A DNA stretch of 64,000 nt, taken from assembly GCA_964547985.1 (NCBI GenBank), contig CAZJPV010000001.1, positions 1 through 64,000 of the forward strand, given 5' to 3'. The first letter of the stretch is position 1; each line of letters begins with the position of its first letter. This DNA comes from JAPLJU01 sp964547985. GTDB lineage: Bacteria > Desulfobacterota > Syntrophia > Syntrophales > UBA2192. A program made the position numbers and the translations under genes. Of this stretch, positions 60,065 to 64,000 are shown in pieces. The notes below the pieces were generated by a model that ran no database searches, was not told the origin of the DNA, and saw nothing but the letters and a program-made list of their open reading frames with translations.

Positions 60065-61180
60065 ATGAAGCAGGAGCAGATAAACCCGAGTTCGCTCGGA
60101 CAAAAAAGAAAACGGACGAAAGCCGTCTTTGTGGGTTCCGTGAAGATTGGCGGTGATGCGCCTGTGGTCGTCCAGTCGATGACCTCCACGGACACGCGGG
60201 ATGCCAAGGCGACGATCCGTCAGATCAAAGCGCTTGAGTTCTGCGGCTGTGAGGTCGTCCGGCTTGCCATTCCCGACGAAGAAGCCCTCGGGGCCTTCGG
60301 CGTGATCCGCAAGGCCGTGAAGCTACCCCTCATTGCGGACATCCATTTCAATTACCGCCTCGCGATCGGGGCGTTGGAAAAAGGGGCCGATGGGATTCGG
60401 ATCAACCCGGGTAACTTAAGCCGCGCCCGTATCCGGGAGGTCGTGATGGCCGCCATCGGGCGCAAGGCCGTCATCCGCATCGGGGTGAATTCCGGGTCTC
60501 TGCAGAAGGACATTCTCGCTCGGTATGGCGGACCCACCGCCGAGGCCCTCGTGGAGAGCGCCATGGAAAACATCGCTCTCCTTGAAGACCTGGGCTCTGC
60601 GGCCATCAAGGTTTCTCTCAAGTCCTCCGATGTGCCCACGATGGTGAGGGCCTACCGTCTCGTGTCGAAAAGGACACGCTACCCGCTCCACCTGGGTGTG
60701 ACGGAAGCAGGCGGGGTCCTCGGTTCGGCCGTCAAGTCGTCCCTCGGCATCGGGATTCTCCTGAGCGAAGGGATCGGTGACACGATCCGGGTGTCCGTCA
60801 CGGGTGATCCCGTTGATGAAGTGAGAATCGCCTATGGAATTTTAAGGGCCCTGGGCATACGGCAGGTGGGTCCTGACATCGTCTCCTGCCCGACCTGCGG
60901 CCGCTGCGAGATTGATCTGGTCAGCCTCGTGAACGAGGTCGAAAGAAGGCTGGCGGGCATGAAAGACCCTCTCAAGATCGCCCTGATGGGATGTGCCGTC
61001 AACGGCCCGGGGGAGGCTTCAGAGGCGGATATCGGTATTGCCGGGGGAAAGGGCTCGGGACTTCTCTTCAAAAAAGGAAGGGTGATCCGGAGGGTCCGGG
61101 AAAAGGAATTTATATCAGCACTCATGGATGAGATTGACAAGATGATTGCCGAAAGGGGGAGAAAACATGCGATACTCTGA
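60065..61180 (+). CDS. ispG: 4-hydroxy-3-methylbut-2-en-1-yl diphosphate synthase
   Basis: Fe-S enzyme of the MEP isoprenoid pathway. TIM barrel region has VVVQSMTSTDTRD and LPLIADIHFNYRLA; the 4Fe-4S Cys set is SCPTCGRC and GCAVNGPGEA. About 371 residues from ATG 60065; a GTG at 60035 would add ten less conserved residues. It overlaps proS by 14 bases. dxr at 50.2 kb is in the same pathway. Confidence 0.96.
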   Translation: MKQEQINPSSLGQKRKRTKAVFVGSVKIGGDAPVVVQSMTSTDTRDAKATIRQIKALEFCGCEVVRLAIPDEEALGAFGVIRKAVKLPLIADIHFNYRLAIGALEKGADGIRINPGNLSRARIREVVMAAIGRKAVIRIGVNSGSLQKDILARYGGPTAEALVESAMENIALLEDLGSAAIKVSLKSSDVPTMVRAYRLVSKRTRYPLHLGVTEAGGVLGSAVKSSLGIGILLSEGIGDTIRVSVTGDPVDEVRIAYGILRALGIRQVGPDIVSCPTCGRCEIDLVSLVNEVERRLAGMKDPLKIALMGCAVNGPGEASEADIGIAGGKGSGLLFKKGRVIRRVREKEFISALMDEIDKMIAERGRKHAIL

Positions 61181-62891
61181 AATGTTCCTGCCGACTGTGA
61201 GGGAAACACCGTCGGATGCGGAAATCGCGAGCCATAAGCTCATGATCAGAGCGGGATTGATCCGGAAGCTCGCGACAGGCATCTACTCGGTTTTACCGCT
61301 CGGTTACCGTGTCGTCAAGAAGGTGGAGGCGATCATCCGTGAGGAGATGGATCGTGCCGGTGCCCAGGAGGTGTATCTTCCGGCCGTGCAGCCCGCCGAG
61401 CTCTGGCAGGAATCGGGACGCTGGAAAATGTACGGCAAAGAGCTCCTTCGGTTCAAAGACCGGCACAACCGTGAATGCTGTATCGGTCCGACGCACGAGG
61501 AGGTCATTACGGATCTGGTGCGCAACGAAATCAAGACCTATCGTCAACTGCCCCGGAATCTTTACCAGATCCAGACGAAATTCAGGGATGAGATCCGGCC
61601 TCGGTTCGGCGTCATGCGATGCCGGGAGTTTGACATGAAGGATGCCTACAGCTTTGACATCGACTCGGAGGGCGCGGACATTAGCTACCAGAAAATGTAC
61701 GACGCCTATAGCCGGATTTTCAGCCGCATGGGTCTTAAGTTCAGAGCCGTTGAAGCGGACACGGGCAATATCGGCGGCAGTTTTTCCCACGAGTTTATGG
61801 TGATTGCCGATACGGGGGAGGACGCGCTCATCTTCTGCACGAAATGCAGCTACGCCGCAAACCTGGAAAAAGCCGAAGTGGCCAAGCCGGAAAAGAAAGC
61901 CGTGAACCCTTCCGCCTTTCTTACCCTCGAGACGGTTCACACACCGAATGTCCGCACGATCGAGGAAGTCAGCAAGTTCCTCAGGGTCAAGCCGGGAGAA
62001 ATCGTGAAGACCCTCATTTTCCAGGCAGACAGCAAGCCCGTTGCCGTCCTCATCCGCGGTGACGAAGAAGTGAACGAGGCCAAACTGAGAAGTTTTCTCG
62101 GCTGTGACATCCTGGAACTGGCCACCGATGATGTTGTCCTGGCGGTCACCGGATCACCAAAAGGCTTTGCCGGCGCCATCGGGGTCAAGGCGGACATCTA
62201 TGCCGACTACTCCCTGATGAACATGGTTAATTTCGTCATGGGCGCGAACAAGGAAGACTATCACGTCAGGAATGTTAACAACGGCCGAGATTTCCAGGTC
62301 AAGGCCTTTGCCGACCTGCGGGTCATCCTCAAGACGGATCCCTGTCCGAGATGCGGGAGTCGCCTCCGGTTCGCCAAAGGGATCGAGGTGGGGCACGTCT
62401 TCAAGCTGGGGGACAAATACAGCAAGGCCATGCGGGCCACCTATCTCGACAAGAACGGCAGGGAACAGTACATGGTCATGGGCTGCTACGGCATCGGTGT
62501 CGGGAGGACCGTCGCGGCGATTATTGAACAGAATAACGACGACAAGGGGATCGTCTGGCCCATGTCGGTTTCCCCTTTTCAGGTGATGGTGGTCACCGTT
62601 AACGTCAATGAAAAAGCCCTGGCGGAAGCAGCGGAACACCTCTACGGGGCGCTCAGGAAGAAAGGCGTCGAGGTTCTTCTGGATGATCGGGATGAGCGGG
62701 CGGGCGTGAAATTCAACGACGCCGACCTCATCGGGATCCCTCTTCGCATCACCCTGGGCCCCAAAAAACTCGCTGAGGGTGAGGCGGAGGTCCTGGTCCG
62801 GAAGACCGGTAAGACGAAGTCGTTGAAGCTGGAGAAGATCCCGGCCACTATATCCGGCATGGTCAAAAGAGGACTGCGAAAGCATACATGA
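61167..62891 (+). CDS. proS: Prolyl-tRNA synthetase, bacterial type
   Basis: Class II synthetase of 574 residues. Motif 1 and 2 regions are GIYSVLPLGYRVVKKVEAII and FRDEIRPRFGVMRCREFDMKDAYSF. Between motifs 2 and 3 lies the INS editing domain (about 220-390), and motif 3 is MGCYGIGVGR. The anticodon-binding domain ends the protein. ATG 61167 follows AGGGGGAG inside the ispG end. It overlaps rel by four bases (ATGA). Confidence 0.97.
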   Translation: MRYSEMFLPTVRETPSDAEIASHKLMIRAGLIRKLATGIYSVLPLGYRVVKKVEAIIREEMDRAGAQEVYLPAVQPAELWQESGRWKMYGKELLRFKDRHNRECCIGPTHEEVITDLVRNEIKTYRQLPRNLYQIQTKFRDEIRPRFGVMRCREFDMKDAYSFDIDSEGADISYQKMYDAYSRIFSRMGLKFRAVEADTGNIGGSFSHEFMVIADTGEDALIFCTKCSYAANLEKAEVAKPEKKAVNPSAFLTLETVHTPNVRTIEEVSKFLRVKPGEIVKTLIFQADSKPVAVLIRGDEEVNEAKLRSFLGCDILELATDDVVLAVTGSPKGFAGAIGVKADIYADYSLMNMVNFVMGANKEDYHVRNVNNGRDFQVKAFADLRVILKTDPCPRCGSRLRFAKGIEVGHVFKLGDKYSKAMRATYLDKNGREQYMVMGCYGIGVGRTVAAIIEQNNDDKGIVWPMSVSPFQVMVVTVNVNEKALAEAAEHLYGALRKKGVEVLLDDRDERAGVKFNDADLIGIPLRITLGPKKLAEGEAEVLVRKTGKTKSLKLEKIPATISGMVKRGLRKHT

Positions 62892-64000
62892 TCCGAATCA
62901 CGGACATCCTGGACAAAGTGCAGCGATATGTCGAACCGGCCGATCTGGAGATGATCGAAAAAGCCTACATCTATTCGGCCGCGGTTCACCAGGGACAGCT
63001 CCGGCTTTCGGGAGAGCCTTACATGACCCATCCCATGGAAGTGGCGAACATGCTGGCCGATATGCACATGGATGCCGCTTCCATCGCGACGGGCATCCTT
63101 CATGACACCGTCGAGGACACCCTGGCGTCGCTCGAGGAAATCGAAAAGGCCTTCGGACAGGATGTGGCTTTCCTGGTCGACGGTCTCACGAAGATCAGTA
63201 AGATCACGCTGGCCAGCCAGGAGGAACGGCAGGCGGAAAATTTCAGGAAGATGATCCTGGCCATGTCATCGGACATCCGGATCATCCTGGTGAGACTTGC
63301 CGACCGGCTCCACAATATGCGCACACTGCAATATCAGGCGCAGGACAGGCAAGAATACATCGCCCGCGAAACGCTCGATCTCTATGCGCCCCTCGCCAGC
63401 CGGCTGGGCATCAACTGGATGAAAACGGAACTGGAGGATCTCGCCTTCATGCACCTCCATCCGGTGGAATTTCAGGATCTGGCCCGGCGGATCGCTATGA
63501 AGAGGGAAGGGCGCGAAAAGTACACGAAGGAAATCCGGGAGATCATCGAAAAGGAAATCCAGAACTACGACCTGAAGGCCGAGGTCGAGGGCAGGGCCAA
63601 GCATTATTTCAGTATCTACCAGAAGATGCAGGAGCAACAGATTGACTTTGACGAAGTCTACGATCTTCTCGCCTTCCGGATCATCCTGGACTCCAACAAG
63701 GTGAAGGAGTGCTACGAAGCCCTGAGCGTTGTTCACGCGCTGTGGAAACCCGTCCCCGGCCGTTTCAAGGATTACATCGCTATGCCCAAGGCGAACAACT
63801 ATCGGTCTCTGCACACCACCGTCATCGGCCCCTACGGGGAGCGGGTGGAGATCCAGATCAGGACCCGGGAGATGCACCTGTGGGCCGAATCGGGAATCGC
63901 GGCTCACTGGCGATACAAGGAGGGCGACCTGCTCCGGGGGAGGGATGAAGAGCAGATCCGAAAGCTCCGGGACCTTCTCGAGGTTCAGCAGGACCTGAAG
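62888..64000 (+). CDS. Bifunctional (p)ppGpp synthase/hydrolase, cut by window edge
   Basis: RelA/SpoT homologue; 371 codons are seen of an expected 700 or more, so the TGS, helical and ACT domains lie outside. The HD hydrolase domain is intact (THPMEVANMLADM and ILHDTVEDT, then RLADRLHNMRTL). The synthetase domain has KHYFSIYQKM, FRIILDSN, GRFKDYIAMPKANNYRSLHT and VEIQIRTREMHLWAESG. With both sites intact it is probably the Rel/SpoT bifunctional type. Coupled to proS. Confidence 0.95.
   Translation, partial: MIRITDILDKVQRYVEPADLEMIEKAYIYSAAVHQGQLRLSGEPYMTHPMEVANMLADMHMDAASIATGILHDTVEDTLASLEEIEKAFGQDVAFLVDGLTKISKITLASQEERQAENFRKMILAMSSDIRIILVRLADRLHNMRTLQYQAQDRQEYIARETLDLYAPLASRLGINWMKTELEDLAFMHLHPVEFQDLARRIAMKREGREKYTKEIREIIEKEIQNYDLKAEVEGRAKHYFSIYQKMQEQQIDFDEVYDLLAFRIILDSNKVKECYEALSVVHALWKPVPGRFKDYIAMPKANNYRSLHTTVIGPYGERVEIQIRTREMHLWAESGIAAHWRYKEGDLLRGRDEEQIRKLRDLLEVQQDLK

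Overview
The window reads as ordinary chromosome of a Gram-negative, LPS-bearing bacterium. Gene content and order best fit the former Deltaproteobacteria (Desulfobacterota), perhaps a Syntrophus-like lineage; this placement is inference from gene content only. Supporting features are a sigma54-controlled PilS/PilR/PilA type IV pilus locus, a kds/lpt LPS cluster running into rpoN-hpf-ptsN-hprK-rapZ, a short (about 197 residue) EF-Ts, a two-subunit pyruvate carboxylase and an FusA2-type EF-G. The sequence is moderately GC-rich and evenly coding. I see no rRNA, tRNA, IS element, prophage, integron or CRISPR array.

Layout. 1-7.1 kb: comEC (minus strand, C-terminus cut by the window edge), then pilS-pilR-pilA with a textbook -24/-12 promoter before pilA, and xerD. 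7.1-17.1 kb: a TPR protein, kdsA-kdsC (Kdo synthesis), lptC-lptA-lptB (LPS export), rpoN, and hpf-ptsN-hprK-rapZ behind a sigma70-type promoter. 17.1-26.3 kb: an envelope M23 peptidase (minus), a LysE-type exporter, coaBC, family 4 uracil-DNA glycosylase, an NfeD/slipin membrane pair with a small membrane protein, a HAD phosphatase and adenine deaminase. 26.3-36.7 kb: adk and an MBL hydrolase (minus), an aminotransferase, acylphosphatase, ligA with a small unknown gene (minus), then phosphoesterase-HIT-lapA-Mut7-C, a MogA/MoaB protein and EF-G2. 36.8-45.6 kb: pycA-pycB, a second M23 peptidase, secA, argJ. 45.7-54.9 kb: rpsB-tsf-pyrH-frr and uppS-cdsA-dxr-rseP, tsaB, a YdcH-like protein, psd-pssA. 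55-64 kb: asd, rsmD, coaD, an aspartate aminotransferase, a PurF-like protein, ispG-proS and rel/spoT (cut by the right edge).

How the genes work together. Many products build the envelope: Kdo/LPS (kdsA, kdsC, lptABC), undecaprenyl carrier and isoprenoids (uppS, dxr, ispG), phospholipids (cdsA, pssA, psd), peptidoglycan remodelling (two M23 proteins) and protein export (secA, rseP). RpoN sits beside its likely targets and partners: PilR drives pilA through sigma54, and PtsN, HprK and RapZ form a nitrogen-PTS/regulatory module. The rest is translation, cofactor and central metabolism.

The most unusual items are: a PurF homologue with an intact phosphoribosyltransferase and Fe-S cysteine set but a wholly degenerate glutaminase site (58.4-59.8 kb); a 377-base gap at 40.4-40.8 kb with several inverted repeats and a 67-codon open frame lacking a usable start; and a secA leader in which a strong promoter is followed almost at once by a terminator-like hairpin abutting the ribosome-binding site. 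I did not find a clear new multi-gene system such as a defence or biosynthetic island.
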